The position numbers and the translations under genes are program-made. A DNA stretch of 64,000 nt, from contig NZ_JBJHZY010000005.1 of assembly GCF_045310525.1 (NCBI RefSeq), positions 62,001 through 126,000 of the forward strand, read 5' to 3'. This DNA comes from Clostridium_AT radicumherbarum (GTDB taxonomy: Bacteria > Bacillota > Clostridia > Clostridiales > Clostridiaceae). How positions within the stretch are numbered: the first letter of the stretch is position 1; every line of letters starts with the position of its first letter. The notes under the pieces were generated by a model. It saw only the letters and a list, made by a program, of their open reading frames with translations. It was not told the origin of the DNA and made no database searches. Below are positions 17,317 to 26,500 of this stretch, piece by piece.

Positions 17317-17874
17317 TTATGGAACATACTGACTTTCAACTTTTCTAACTGTATTTCCTTGTAAATAAATATAACATAGTTTTGGATAATTTTTATTATT
17401 TACTGCTAATTTAAAGCTATCGTAATCCACAACTTTATTTGTAATATCATCACCATTATCACTTACCATAAAACCTAATAAACTTAGGGAAGCACTGTCA
17501 TCTATTGTATAATTTATGAGCCCTTTATTTTCATTTACTATATAATAATCATCTAATACTGAATACTGACCATTTTCAAATATAGCATTTCTATCTTTCT
17601 TAGCTGCTTCTACAGCTTCCTCTCCTGTAAGAAACTTTACCTCATCAAAGGTTAAAAACCTTTTCCCATCCCTCTCATATACCCTAGAAATATAGCCAAT
17701 TTGCTTTTGAGTTTCTTCCTTACTAGCTTTCAAGGCTGTGCTACTAGCAGCTGAAGTTTTAAGTGTATCTTTAAGATCAATGAGATTAGCATTTTTTGTT
17801 AGTAATGCTGAAAATATAATTATTGCAAAGAAAGTAAATGATCTTTTACACAATGTATTTATTTTATTATCCAT
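17317..17874 (-). CDS. membrane-anchored or secreted hypothetical protein, 185 aa
   Basis: I do not recognise this family. Residues 10-28 (KRSFTFFAIIIFSALLTKN) form one hydrophobic segment, a signal anchor or signal peptide without lipobox. The remaining 155 residues are hydrophilic and would lie outside. They contain LTFDEVKFLTGEEAVEAAKKDR and DDYYIVNENKGLINYTIDDSA, which suggests a compact extracellular alpha/beta domain. A GGGAGGG ribosome site precedes the ATG. It lies downstream of the flavin reductase gene but after a terminator. Confidence 0.7.
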   Translation of the reverse strand: MDNKINTLCKRSFTFFAIIIFSALLTKNANLIDLKDTLKTSAASSTALKASKEETQKQIGYISRVYERDGKRFLTFDEVKFLTGEEAVEAAKKDRNAIFENGQYSVLDDYYIVNENKGLINYTIDDSASLSLLGFMVSDNGDDITNKVVDYDSFKLAVNNKNYPKLCYIYLQGNTVRKVESQYVP

Positions 17875-17936
17875 TAAAAACCCTCCCTTCTAAATTTATT
17901 TAATATACTAATAATATTGTTGACAAAAATAAAAAA

Positions 17937-17965
17937 ACAGAAACCTTAATAAATAAAGTTTCTGT
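17937..17965 (-). terminator. terminator of the flavin reductase gene
   Basis: An 8-bp stem (17937-17944 with 17958-17965, ACAGAAAC/GTTTCTGT) is followed on the reverse strand by a run of seven T and more T-rich sequence. Confidence 0.75.
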
Positions 17966-17988
17966 AATTTTTTTATTCCTTTTTTGGC

Positions 17989-18570
17989 TTATTTAACTTT
18001 TTTATGTTTCTTTGCAATAGAATATCCAAATTTTCCTAAAGGTTTATTATTTAAGGCAAAATACTCACCATGTGAATAGGCAATTAGATTAGCTTTTTCC
18101 AAATGAATTTTATCCTTGCTGTCAATAACAGCCTCATCAACTGAAACTGATACAACTTCTGCAAGAAACAAATCATGACTTCCTAAAGGAGTAATATCTT
18201 TAACTTTACATTCTATATTTATTGGGCATGTTTCTAAAGAAGGAACTACAACTTTTTTTGAAGCTTCTAGTTTTAAGCCTAACTTTTCTATTTTGTCTAG
18301 CTTCCTGCCTGAAACAACTCCACAATAGTCAACAAGCTTTGTCATGGATATGGTAGGAAGATTAACCACAAATTCCATGGTTTCTTTTATATATTCATAG
18401 GACAATCTTTCAGGTCTTATGGAAACAGTTATCATTGGCGGCCTGGTGCAGGCAGTTCCAATCCAGCCTACGGTAAATACATTTGTCTTTCCCGCTTTAT
18501 TTTGAGTAGTTATAAGCACCGCAGGTACTGGATTTAAAATTGCGCTGCCTTTAAAACTTCTTTTAGTCAT
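17989..18570 (-). CDS. flavin reductase family protein
   Basis: The 193-residue protein has the FMN-binding split barrel of the flavin reductase-like family: NPVPAVLITTQNKAGKTNVFTVGWIGTACTRPPMITVSIRPER in residues 13-55, and an FVVNLPT...DYCGVVSGRKLDK segment. Such anaerobe proteins bind FMN and reduce flavins, or act as small flavoproteins. The physiological partner is unknown, but the nitroreductase-type flavoprotein gene lies 71 bp upstream on the same strand, so both may be one redox unit. Confidence 0.88.
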   Translation of the reverse strand: MTKRSFKGSAILNPVPAVLITTQNKAGKTNVFTVGWIGTACTRPPMITVSIRPERLSYEYIKETMEFVVNLPTISMTKLVDYCGVVSGRKLDKIEKLGLKLEASKKVVVPSLETCPINIECKVKDITPLGSHDLFLAEVVSVSVDEAVIDSKDKIHLEKANLIAYSHGEYFALNNKPLGKFGYSIAKKHKKVK

Positions 18571-18641
18571 AGCAAAAACCTCTCCATATAATAGCTAGCT
18601 TTATAATTCATTTGATTTAATTATATCAACACTTTGCTGAT

Positions 18642-19499
18642 TTATACTAAAACCCAGCTAATAATATATTCATAATTATCGTTTGGTTCATTTATGCTTG
18701 GCTGGAGCTCTTTATATTTACCAATCATGCCAGCTTCCTTTAAAACTAAATCAAAATGACTCATTGCTATGCCCATATCTATTCTCTGCATATCAAAGCC
18801 TAAAGAATTTGAATAGCCCTTTGCATGATAAAGATAAAAATGAAAGATGTTTTTATCCTTTACTAATCTCCAAGGCTGCTTATTTGATGCTGATGGTGCT
18901 AATCTTAGCATCTCTAAAGCATCATTAAAGCTCCCACTTTCCTCAGGAGTAAGCTTTTTATCAAAACTACCATCAAAGAAGATATCATCCCACTTCTTTC
19001 TATTGCTGGAACCCGCAACCTTTCGCATAAGTTTTTCAACAATGCTTTTACTTTCAGCCTTATAACCAATAGGGCTAATAATAGGCAGTATCTCACCTTC
19101 CTCGAGATTCATAGCTTTAGAAAATTCACCTTTTTTAAAAGTACCACCCAGCCAGCAGGTACCAAGGCCAAGTGATTCTGCATATAAAATAATTCTTTCA
19201 AGCTTATAACCAAGCTCCTCTAAGTTAAATTCTCCTGGGCTTACTGCTGAAGCAATAAATGCTGAAGCACCTTTTATTACTCCATAAGTACCAAGCTTAA
19301 TATTATTATTTAATGCAGCAGCATTATCAACAATTTTAAAGCGTACATTCCCATTAAAAGGAGCATCTATAGTTTTTATGTAGTTATTTAAATTCTGCTT
19401 TTCTTCCTCATTTAATGCTATTGGATCATAAGTTCTAATTGATGTTCTTGATTTAATAATTTCTGTTATAGGTTTATTAAAATATTGTATAGTTTTCAT
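18642..19499 (-). CDS. nitroreductase family flavoprotein
   Basis: The 285-residue protein has a duplicated nitroreductase-like fold of the putative TM nitroreductase type: an N-terminal FMN-binding SRTSIRTYDP and GLGTCWLGGTFKKGEF, and a C-terminal half with APSASNKQPWRLV. It would bind FMN and reduce nitro, quinone or similar substrates with NAD(P)H; the natural substrate is unknown. It probably forms a pair with the flavin reductase gene downstream. The start is a plain ATG after GGGGGATAAAAGT. Confidence 0.88.
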   Translation of the reverse strand: MKTIQYFNKPITEIIKSRTSIRTYDPIALNEEEKQNLNNYIKTIDAPFNGNVRFKIVDNAAALNNNIKLGTYGVIKGASAFIASAVSPGEFNLEELGYKLERIILYAESLGLGTCWLGGTFKKGEFSKAMNLEEGEILPIISPIGYKAESKSIVEKLMRKVAGSSNRKKWDDIFFDGSFDKKLTPEESGSFNDALEMLRLAPSASNKQPWRLVKDKNIFHFYLYHAKGYSNSLGFDMQRIDMGIAMSHFDLVLKEAGMIGKYKELQPSINEPNDNYEYIISWVLV

Positions 19500-19641
19500 A
19501 CTTTTATCCCCCTATATTAATAAAACTTTTATTCTTTACACAATAGTATTATAGCAGATTGTTTAATGACTAGAACAAATATTAAAGAATATTAATATTT
19601 TAGTTTTTAAATAACAAAACTAATACTTATTAAATAAAAAA

Positions 19642-19668
19642 GTGGCAAAGGAAAACTCTCCTTACCAC
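19642..19668 (-). terminator. terminator of the DUF6241-like gene
   Basis: A stem with GTGG and CCAC ends (19642-19668, one bulge) is followed by TTTTTTATTT on the reverse strand. Confidence 0.8.
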
Positions 19669-19690
19669 ATAAGGAACATAAACTTCACCC

Positions 19691-20122
19691 TTATTGCTTT
19701 AATTTTAAATAAAAGTAATTATGCTCATCAGTTATCATATTAAAGTTTCCACTTTCCCACCTATCTAATATGTTAAAAATGTACTCTCTATCATTGTAAC
19801 CCATTTTATTTACAATGACTCTAATAGAATCAAGTTTCTCTTTGCTAATTTTAATATTAGTTCCATTATTTGCTATTCCATTCATTATATCACTGGCAAT
19901 ATTCTTCATATTATCATATATAATTAGCTCGCTATTAATATTTAAAGGCTGTTCCTGAGTTATTCCAAACACTGTTTTATCAGTTTCACTATGTGATCTT
20001 ACGTAGAGCTTCTCACCGATATTAAAGGAAATTGAAAATAAGGCTGTAAAAGCTGCTAAAACACATACAATAAATTTAAATCTCGTTGACTTAAGTATCC
20101 TAAGCAAATTGTTCTTTATCAT
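19691..20122 (-). CDS. signal-anchored hypothetical protein (DUF6241-like)
   Basis: The 143-residue protein has an N-terminal hydrophobic anchor (FKFIVCVLAAFTALFSISFNIG, about 15-37) and an outside domain of about 105 residues. The end, YIFNILDRWESGNFNMITDEHNYFYLKLKQ, resembles the conserved C-terminus of DUF6241 proteins of Firmicutes, although the last part is shorter than usual. The function is unknown. The ATG at 20120-20122 was chosen because GGAGTGGTAAAT precedes it; the GTG three codons upstream overlaps this ribosome site. Confidence 0.65.
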   Translation of the reverse strand: MIKNNLLRILKSTRFKFIVCVLAAFTALFSISFNIGEKLYVRSHSETDKTVFGITQEQPLNINSELIIYDNMKNIASDIMNGIANNGTNIKISKEKLDSIRVIVNKMGYNDREYIFNILDRWESGNFNMITDEHNYFYLKLKQ

Positions 20123-20311
20123 ATTTACCACTCCGAATCATTATTAGGTGAATATAAGCAGCTTATACAGTATGAAGAAAAAATATCCAGTTTTCTGATG
20201 CCTATAAATTTAAGTTAAGCTGCTTATATATAATAAATTTTGCCTAAATGGTGGTAAAATATACAATTTGATTTTTATTACTCTTTATAAATTGTCCTTA
20301 ACCATAGTCTT

Positions 20312-21463
20312 CTAAAGTTCTACCCATTTAGAATTTTTGTTATTGCTCTCCACAACTGCATGAATAAAATTTACACCTTCTCTGCCATCGCTTACATTTG
20401 GAAAATCTAAATCACCTTCTGATATCATCTCATCATTTTCTTTCTTTAAGATAGCTTGAATTACTGCTTGATATATATTTGCAAATGCTATCATAAGCCC
20501 TTCTGGATGGCCTGATGGTATGCGGTTTATCAGTGCAGCACGCCCATTTATATATCCCATTCCTCTATTAAAAATCTGCATAGGCTGCCCTTTCTTTGTC
20601 ACAAAAAGATAGTTTGGGTCTTCCTGCTTCCATTCAATGGCTCCCTCTGTCCCAAAAACACGAATTACCAGACCATTGGCGTGACCTATACATACTTGAG
20701 AGCAGCTGAATACTCCATGCGCTCCATTATCAAACTCAACAAGCATATTGGCGTTCATATCCAATACCTGTCCATAAGTATCAAGCACTGCTGCTACCTT
20801 TACTGGTTTCAGTCCTGTCACATAGGCAACTGTGTTCTCAATATGTGTTCCAATATCACCTACACAATTAGAAATACCTGAAAGCTTAGGATCCATACGC
20901 CATACAGACAACTTTTTTGTACTTTCATTGCCGCTACCGATTTCATCAATGAGCCACTCCTGCAAATACTCGGCATTAATATTTACTACTTTGCCGATAT
21001 ATCCGTCTTTAACCAATTTTCTGGCCTGTTTAACCATGGCATATCCTGAATAGGTGTAGGTAACAGCAAAGAATAGGCTCTTCTCCTTTGCCAGTTTCTC
21101 TAGTTCCAAAGCTTGCTCTCTAGTTAAGCAGAGGGGTTTCTCACATACAACATGGATACCATGCTCTAGAAATGTTTTTGCTACTTCATAATGAGTTTCA
21201 TTAGGTGTTACTATGGATACAAAATCTATTTTATCTTCTCTTAAAGATTCCTTTTCTGCCATTTCCTTAAAATCCTTGTATACCCTATCATTTTCTAAAT
21301 TATAGAAATCAGCACATTCTTGGTTCTTATTTTTATGGGAACTAAAGCAACCGGCAGTTAAAACTGCCCTTTCTTCTATAGCAATAGCGCGTCTATGTAC
21401 ACCTCCGATAAATGCACTTAAGTCGCCGCCCACCATACCATAACGTAATTTCAACCTTTTCAT
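20312..21463 (-). CDS. Gfo/Idh/MocA family oxidoreductase
   Basis: The 383-residue protein is a NAD(P)-dependent sugar or inositol dehydrogenase type enzyme. The Rossmann region shows YGMVGGDLSAFIGGVHRRA and a later ETHYEVAKTFLEHGIHVVCEKPL (EKP motif, catalytic Lys, about residue 99). The C-terminal alpha/beta domain has the expected GDIGTHIENT (catalytic His region). It is the last gene of a five-gene operon with a sugar ABC transporter and a TIM-barrel isomerase, 12 bp after the latter. It should oxidise the imported sugar, polyol or a glycoside; the exact substrate cannot be read. Confidence 0.9.
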   Translation of the reverse strand: MKRLKLRYGMVGGDLSAFIGGVHRRAIAIEERAVLTAGCFSSHKNKNQECADFYNLENDRVYKDFKEMAEKESLREDKIDFVSIVTPNETHYEVAKTFLEHGIHVVCEKPLCLTREQALELEKLAKEKSLFFAVTYTYSGYAMVKQARKLVKDGYIGKVVNINAEYLQEWLIDEIGSGNESTKKLSVWRMDPKLSGISNCVGDIGTHIENTVAYVTGLKPVKVAAVLDTYGQVLDMNANMLVEFDNGAHGVFSCSQVCIGHANGLVIRVFGTEGAIEWKQEDPNYLFVTKKGQPMQIFNRGMGYINGRAALINRIPSGHPEGLMIAFANIYQAVIQAILKKENDEMISEGDLDFPNVSDGREGVNFIHAVVESNNKNSKWVEL

Positions 21464-21475
21464 TTTTCTCTCCTT

Positions 21476-22465
21476 TTAATTTGCAATTGCATTGTCAAAC
21501 TTAAAATCTGAAGGTTTAAAATCAATTTTTTTAACGAACACTGCTGCTTCTGCTGCTCCATATTCCCTTTCCATTCCACTGTCTTCCCACTCTACTGAAA
21601 GTGGTCCCTGATAGTTGTAGGAATTTAGAACGCGAATTATTTCTTCAAAATTTACATCGCCATGCCCTAAAGAGCGAAAGTTCCATCCTCTTCTTAAGTC
21701 CCCAAAATCAATATGGGATCCAAGTAGCCCAGCTTTCCCATCAAGGGTAACTGCTGCATCCTTCATATGAACATGATATACCCTATCTATAAAATCCCTC
21801 AAAAAGAGATGAGGGGTAATGCCTTGCCAAATAAGATGACTTGGATCAAAATTAATGCCAAATTCAGGCCTGTCTGCAAACTTTTCCAATAATCTCTTAG
21901 TAGAATAATAATCAAAGGCTATTTCCCCAGGGTGAACTTCTAGTGCAAACTTAATTCCATTCTCTCTAATTACTTCTAAAATCGGAAGCCATAGATCATA
22001 TATTTCTTGAAAACCGCCTTCAATCATCTCTTCTGTAGTTTGCGGGAATGAATACATATACTTCCATATTGGAGAACCAGTAAAGCCTGTAAGAACAGAA
22101 CAGTTAAGTCTTTTTGCGGCAACTGCACAATATTTCATAGTCTCAATAGCCCATTTTCGAATTTCATGTGGCTTGTCTGCTAATTCTGGTGGAGCAAAAT
22201 TATTGAGACGCGGATCGTTATAATCGCCAACACACTGTCCTATTATATGTGTTGCTAATGCTTCCATCTTTAATCCATATTTGTCCAGTATATCTAAAAT
22301 TTCTTTTACATATGCATCATCTGTTGCAGCTCTTTTGGGATCTAGGTGCTTCCCCCAACAGGCCATTTCGAGACCTTCATAGCCCATAGCTTTTGCTTTT
22401 TTGCACATTGTTTCAATATCTAAATCAGCCCACTGACATGTCATAATTGTTAATAATCTTCCCAT
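21476..22465 (-). CDS. sugar phosphate isomerase/epimerase (TIM barrel)
   Basis: The 329-residue protein is of the xylose isomerase-like AP endonuclease 2 family. Metal-binding residues are visible: Glu in KFALEVHPGEIAFD, Asp and His in FGINFDPSHLIWQGI, His in YHVHMKDA and Glu in PLSVEWEDSGMER. Family members epimerise or isomerise sugars and inositol derivatives (IolE, IolH and the like) and are often paired with Gfo/Idh/MocA dehydrogenases, as here. It is fourth in the operon, with AGGAGGG before the ATG. Confidence 0.9.
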   Translation of the reverse strand: MGRLLTIMTCQWADLDIETMCKKAKAMGYEGLEMACWGKHLDPKRAATDDAYVKEILDILDKYGLKMEALATHIIGQCVGDYNDPRLNNFAPPELADKPHEIRKWAIETMKYCAVAAKRLNCSVLTGFTGSPIWKYMYSFPQTTEEMIEGGFQEIYDLWLPILEVIRENGIKFALEVHPGEIAFDYYSTKRLLEKFADRPEFGINFDPSHLIWQGITPHLFLRDFIDRVYHVHMKDAAVTLDGKAGLLGSHIDFGDLRRGWNFRSLGHGDVNFEEIIRVLNSYNYQGPLSVEWEDSGMEREYGAAEAAVFVKKIDFKPSDFKFDNAIAN

Positions 22466-22489
22466 TTTAACCCTCCTTGTATAATATTT

Positions 22490-23518
22490 TTATGTGTTAG
22501 AACGCCTTTTAATCATCTGCAAGCCTACAGCAATTAGTAAAATAATCCCTTTTACTGAATCATTTAATAATGCATTCATGCCCAAAGCAGTTATAATCTT
22601 ATCAATAATCGTAAAGGACATGGTACCAAAAATAATACCTGTTATCCTTCCCTTTCCACCAGCCATACTAATTCCACCAATTACTACTGCTGAAATAGCA
22701 TATAACTCGAAATTTTTTCCCGAAGTTGCTGGATCAAATGAAGTATCCTTTGCAATTTTTATGAAAGCAGCTAGTCCTACCAAAAGGCCGCAGATAATAA
22801 ATACAAGTATTCTTGTCCAATCTACATTAACTCCTGCTAATTTTGCCGCACGCTCATTGCTTCCAATAGCATATACTTTTTTGCCAAACTTCATACTGGT
22901 AGTTAGGTAAATAACTATTATTCCTGCTATTAAAAAAACAATTGCTATATTAGAAATTGTTAAAACACTCCCATTCCCAAAACTAAACAAGCTATTATAG
23001 CTAGCTTTGGCAGCATCAATCCTATATCTTGTTTCACCCATTTCATTCATCATATACTGAGAAATAGAACGAAATATTAACATAGTGGCAAGTGTAACAA
23101 TAAACGAAGGCATCTTCAATTTACCTACCAAAAGGCCATTAACAAAACCACAGACAACCCCAAGTAAACAAGCACATAAAACTGTCAAAAAAATACTGCC
23201 AGAAATATTATAAAAAACAATAGTAATTCCACCTATTAACACAAAGGAGGAACCTACAGATAAATCAATATCTCCAGTGAGTACAATAAGTCCCATACCA
23301 AGTGCAATTGTTCCTAATATTGCACTATGCAATAAAATATTTGTAATACTAGTCCAAGTTGTCTCTTTGCCGTTAACAATTAAAAATGCTATTAATATTA
23401 CTATAAAAATAATAATATAATTGTAATTCTGCCAAAAAACTTTAAAAATGCTATTAGTATTTAAATTCGCAGTTGATTTGGATTTGGATTTCTGAGACAA
23501 TTTGCTTTCTTCAGACAT
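22490..23518 (-). CDS. sugar ABC transporter permease (RbsC/XylH-like)
   Basis: The 342-residue integral membrane protein has about 9-10 helices and the BPD_transp_2 signature (GLIVLTGDIDLSVGSSFVL, VLLVGKLKMPSFIVTLATMLIFRS, LAGVNVDWTR, AISAVVIGGISMAGGKGRITGIIFG). It forms the channel of a ribose/xylose-type importer with the ATPase and binding protein upstream. The Ser/Lys-rich first 25 residues are cytoplasmic. The ATG follows AAGGAGG. Confidence 0.93.
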   Translation of the reverse strand: MSEESKLSQKSKSKSTANLNTNSIFKVFWQNYNYIIIFIVILIAFLIVNGKETTWTSITNILLHSAILGTIALGMGLIVLTGDIDLSVGSSFVLIGGITIVFYNISGSIFLTVLCACLLGVVCGFVNGLLVGKLKMPSFIVTLATMLIFRSISQYMMNEMGETRYRIDAAKASYNSLFSFGNGSVLTISNIAIVFLIAGIIVIYLTTSMKFGKKVYAIGSNERAAKLAGVNVDWTRILVFIICGLLVGLAAFIKIAKDTSFDPATSGKNFELYAISAVVIGGISMAGGKGRITGIIFGTMSFTIIDKIITALGMNALLNDSVKGIILLIAVGLQMIKRRSNT

Positions 23519-23529
23519 TTCCTACCTCC

Positions 23530-25026
23530 TTAGTTATTACTTTTATTGATGGCATTTGTAGCATAGAGCATTACAGTTTCTTCATTAATCTCAGAGTGCT
23601 TTAATTCCACTGCTATTTTGCCATGATAAAATACAATACATCTGTCAGCAATCTTATGAATTTCCGGTACTTCCAGTGTATTAACTATAATGCTTTTACC
23701 AGCCTTAGATAAATCTAAGATCAATTTATAAATCTCACTTTTCGCACCAACATCGATTCCTTGAGTAGGATTATCAAAAAGTATTATGTCTGACTCTGTA
23801 TTTAACCATCTAGCCAAAACAGCCTTCTGCATATTACCTCCAGATAAACTAGTAATATAGACATTAGGGTTTTGAGCTTTAATATTCAACAGTTTTTTAA
23901 ATTCATGGTATTTTTTAATAAGCTGATTTTTAAAAATATGCTGCTGTTTGAAATGAATACTTTGTTCAGAGATAAATATATTTTCTAGCAATGTCATATC
24001 AGGAATAATAGAATTTTCTTTTCTGTTTGCAGGAACCATTGCCATGTGATTTAACATAGCATTACGAATTTTGTTATATCGAAGTTCCTTTCCATTAATA
24101 AATATGTGTCCATACTCAGCTTTTAATACTCCGAAAATTGTCTGCAATACTTCAGAGCACCCTGCACCTTGCAGCCCTGTAAATCCCACTATTTCACCCT
24201 TTTTTATAGAAAAGCTGATGTTTGAAAATCCTATTCCTGTTAGATTTTTTATTTCTAGGACATTGTCCCCTATTTTCCTCTCCTCATACATTTCGCCTGC
24301 ATTATAGCTCTCTCCTACCATTAGCTTGGTCACTTTTTCTGGTGTAGTGTCCTTAATATTTCCACTTTTAATAAGCAGTCCGTTTCTGAGAATTGTATAT
24401 CTATCAGCTATTTGAAATATTTCAGGCATCTTATGTGAGATAAAAACAAAAGATTTACCCTTATCTTTTAGTCTCATAATGATTTTAAATAAAGTTGCAA
24501 TTTCCTCAGTATTAAGTGCTGTAGTTGGTTCATCCAGAATAATTAACTTAGCATCAGTGTACAACGCTTTTGCAATTTCCAAGAGCTGTTTCTTACTTGT
24601 ATCCAAATCCCCTGCTAGAACCGTTGGGTTAATATCCACACCCAGATTCTGCATAAGCTTTCTTGTTTCTTTAATCATTTCCTTCTTCTTTAATTTTCCA
24701 TATATCGTTGTAAGCTCTTTTCCTAAAAAAAGATTCTCAAATACCTTTAAATCATTAATTATATTTAGTTCCTGATGAACAAATGCTATACCAGCATCTT
24801 CAACATCTTTGATTGAAGCATTATTTAACTTGTTTCCATTAAAATTAATTACTCCACTGTCCTTTTCATATACACCAGCAAGTAAATTCATTAGTGTGGA
24901 TTTACCTGCTCCATTTTCACCAAGTAATGCATGAACTTCGCCGAATTCTACATCAAAGGATACACCTTCCAGCACCATGACACCATAAAAGGATTTGCTC
25001 ATATCAGTCATTCTTAATAATTCCAT
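23530..25026 (-). CDS. sugar ABC transporter ATP-binding protein (RbsA/MglA-like)
   Basis: The 498-residue protein carries two ABC domains in one chain, as in RbsA, MglA and XylG. The first has Walker A GENGAGKSTLM (about residue 37). The first-domain signature region reads LDTSKKQLLEIAKAL, with Walker B LIILDEPTTAL. In the second domain the Walker A is degenerate (GLQGAGCSEVL, no Lys), which is usual in this family, and the signature is SGGNMQK. It energises uptake by the adjacent permease. The ATG at 25024-25026 follows AGGAGAAATCAT; an in-frame start 22 codons upstream overlaps the intergenic hairpin and is rejected. Confidence 0.93.
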   Translation of the reverse strand: MELLRMTDMSKSFYGVMVLEGVSFDVEFGEVHALLGENGAGKSTLMNLLAGVYEKDSGVINFNGNKLNNASIKDVEDAGIAFVHQELNIINDLKVFENLFLGKELTTIYGKLKKKEMIKETRKLMQNLGVDINPTVLAGDLDTSKKQLLEIAKALYTDAKLIILDEPTTALNTEEIATLFKIIMRLKDKGKSFVFISHKMPEIFQIADRYTILRNGLLIKSGNIKDTTPEKVTKLMVGESYNAGEMYEERKIGDNVLEIKNLTGIGFSNISFSIKKGEIVGFTGLQGAGCSEVLQTIFGVLKAEYGHIFINGKELRYNKIRNAMLNHMAMVPANRKENSIIPDMTLLENIFISEQSIHFKQQHIFKNQLIKKYHEFKKLLNIKAQNPNVYITSLSGGNMQKAVLARWLNTESDIILFDNPTQGIDVGAKSEIYKLILDLSKAGKSIIVNTLEVPEIHKIADRCIVFYHGKIAVELKHSEINEETVMLYATNAINKSNN

Positions 25027-25052
25027 ATGATTTCTCCTTCGCAATAGAATTT

Positions 25053-25104
25053 CTATGAAGCATCTGTCAGAACGAGCTCTTATATCTGACAAAATGCTTC
25101 ATAG
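25053..25104 (-). promoter_or_regulatory. intercistronic hairpin after the binding-protein gene
   Basis: CTATGAAGCAT (25053-25063) pairs with its complement at 25094-25104, and TGTCAGA (25065-25071) with 25085-25091; the loop is 13 nt. No long T tract follows. It probably protects the upstream mRNA or attenuates the downstream genes, giving more binding protein than transporter. Confidence 0.65.
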
Positions 25105-25124
25105 TCATTCATCCTTTTGATTTA

Positions 25125-26249
25125 TTACTTTCCACTATAGGTTCCAAATGGTTTAAAGTTATTAACATTATCTTTATCAACAACACTTACAGGAATTACA
25201 TAATCCTGTTTAATATTAGTTGCTCCTCCTAAGTAATCAACCATAACTTTTATTGCTTCTTGAATCATTGCAGGATCATAAGTTACGGAGAAGAGATCAT
25301 AGCTAGTAGGCCTTTTAATCGTTTTATGGGTATCCTTTAATACTGCATACATTTCTGCAAGACCTGAAGATGCTGATAAGGTCTTTAATTGTCCAAGGAA
25401 TGCTGCTTTTTTTGTTGCATCTAATGCAGAGCCATTTAAGGATTCCAAAACACCCATTGCAATTTCATCATCATGTGTATAAATCCATAACTTCTTAGAA
25501 GTATCACATTGAGAACTTGCAAACCAAGATTCAAAAAGCTCTTTGCCTTTATCTCTGCTCCATCCAGTAGCTGGAGATTTTACAACAACAGCATTAATTT
25601 CAGCATCAGTCCAACCCTGCTCTTTAAGATAAGCTCTGAAACCGTTTGATCTTAACTCTGGTACAGAAGAATTGTCACCAATCATTTCATATACATAATC
25701 ATTTTTGCTTAAACCATTTTTAATAAACCTCTTAGCAGTTTCATAACCAATACCTTTATTATCACCTTTTACATTTGCAACAACCTTTGCATCAATAGCT
25801 GGGCTGGAGATAACTCTATCATATTGTACAAAGGGAACCTTTGCTGCTGCGATTTTCTCCAATGTAGCTTGAAGGCCGTTGTCATATGGAAGAATAACGA
25901 TACCAGCCAATTTCCCAGAATCAGCAAGTAAATCATCTACTTGTTGAATTTGATTTTCTACATCCTTTGCAGCATAGACCTTAACAGTATACTTATCCTT
26001 TAGTGAAGCATCTGCATTTAATTCCTTTGCTCTATCCTGTGCATAAGTAAGGACTGCGCCTGTCCATCCATGATCCGCACTGGGTACCATAACAGCAATT
26101 TCTTTTGTACCTCCACTTTTACCAGTTCCTAAATCACCATCTTTGCCATTTTTCCCACTGCTATTGGAGCAGCCTAAAAGCACACTTGACATAGCTAGTG
26201 CTAGAGCCAATGATAATGCAACAAGCTTACGTGTTTTAAATCTTTTCAT
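25125..26249 (-). CDS. sugar ABC transporter substrate-binding lipoprotein
   Basis: The 374-residue protein is exported as a lipoprotein (signal MKRFKTRKLVALSLALALAMSSVLLGC, lipobox VLLGC). A Gly/Lys linker follows, then a type I periplasmic-binding fold of the Peripla_BP_4 group (IAVMVPSADHGWTGAVLTYAQDRAKEL; AGIVILPYDNGLQATLEKIAAAKVPFVQYDRV). It is closest in style to xylose, galactose and inositol binding proteins. The sugar bound cannot be deduced. It is the first gene of the operon 26249 to 20312, and no regulator gene lies beside it. Confidence 0.92.
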   Translation of the reverse strand: MKRFKTRKLVALSLALALAMSSVLLGCSNSSGKNGKDGDLGTGKSGGTKEIAVMVPSADHGWTGAVLTYAQDRAKELNADASLKDKYTVKVYAAKDVENQIQQVDDLLADSGKLAGIVILPYDNGLQATLEKIAAAKVPFVQYDRVISSPAIDAKVVANVKGDNKGIGYETAKRFIKNGLSKNDYVYEMIGDNSSVPELRSNGFRAYLKEQGWTDAEINAVVVKSPATGWSRDKGKELFESWFASSQCDTSKKLWIYTHDDEIAMGVLESLNGSALDATKKAAFLGQLKTLSASSGLAEMYAVLKDTHKTIKRPTSYDLFSVTYDPAMIQEAIKVMVDYLGGATNIKQDYVIPVSVVDKDNVNNFKPFGTYSGK

Positions 26250-26453
26250 TACTTTTCCCCCTCTTCATTTAATCAAAAATTAGGACAACTTACTTATAGT
26301 AATTTATATGTAAGAATGTAACGCTATATAACTGAGTAAATTTTTAAAATACTATAATATTCTTTTGATTAACATTATTCTATCCTTGTGTTCCATTGGG
26401 CTGCATCCGTGTAACAACATATCTACTTAAAGTGTTTATTGAATTTTAGACAT

Positions 26454-26493
26454 AAAAAAGCCCTTTAATTCCTTAAGAATTAAAGGGCTTTTT
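26454..26493. terminator. bidirectional-looking terminator
   Basis: A perfect 17-bp stem (26455-26471 with 26477-26493, core GCCCTTTAATTC) is flanked by A and T runs. It ends the apbE transcript on the reverse strand. Confidence 0.9.
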
Positions 26494-26500
26494 ATTTAAC

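Noticed and set aside
26250..26450. Catabolite-control (cre) site upstream of the sugar operon
   Set aside because: I looked for the TGNAANCGNTNNCA pattern and found no convincing match.
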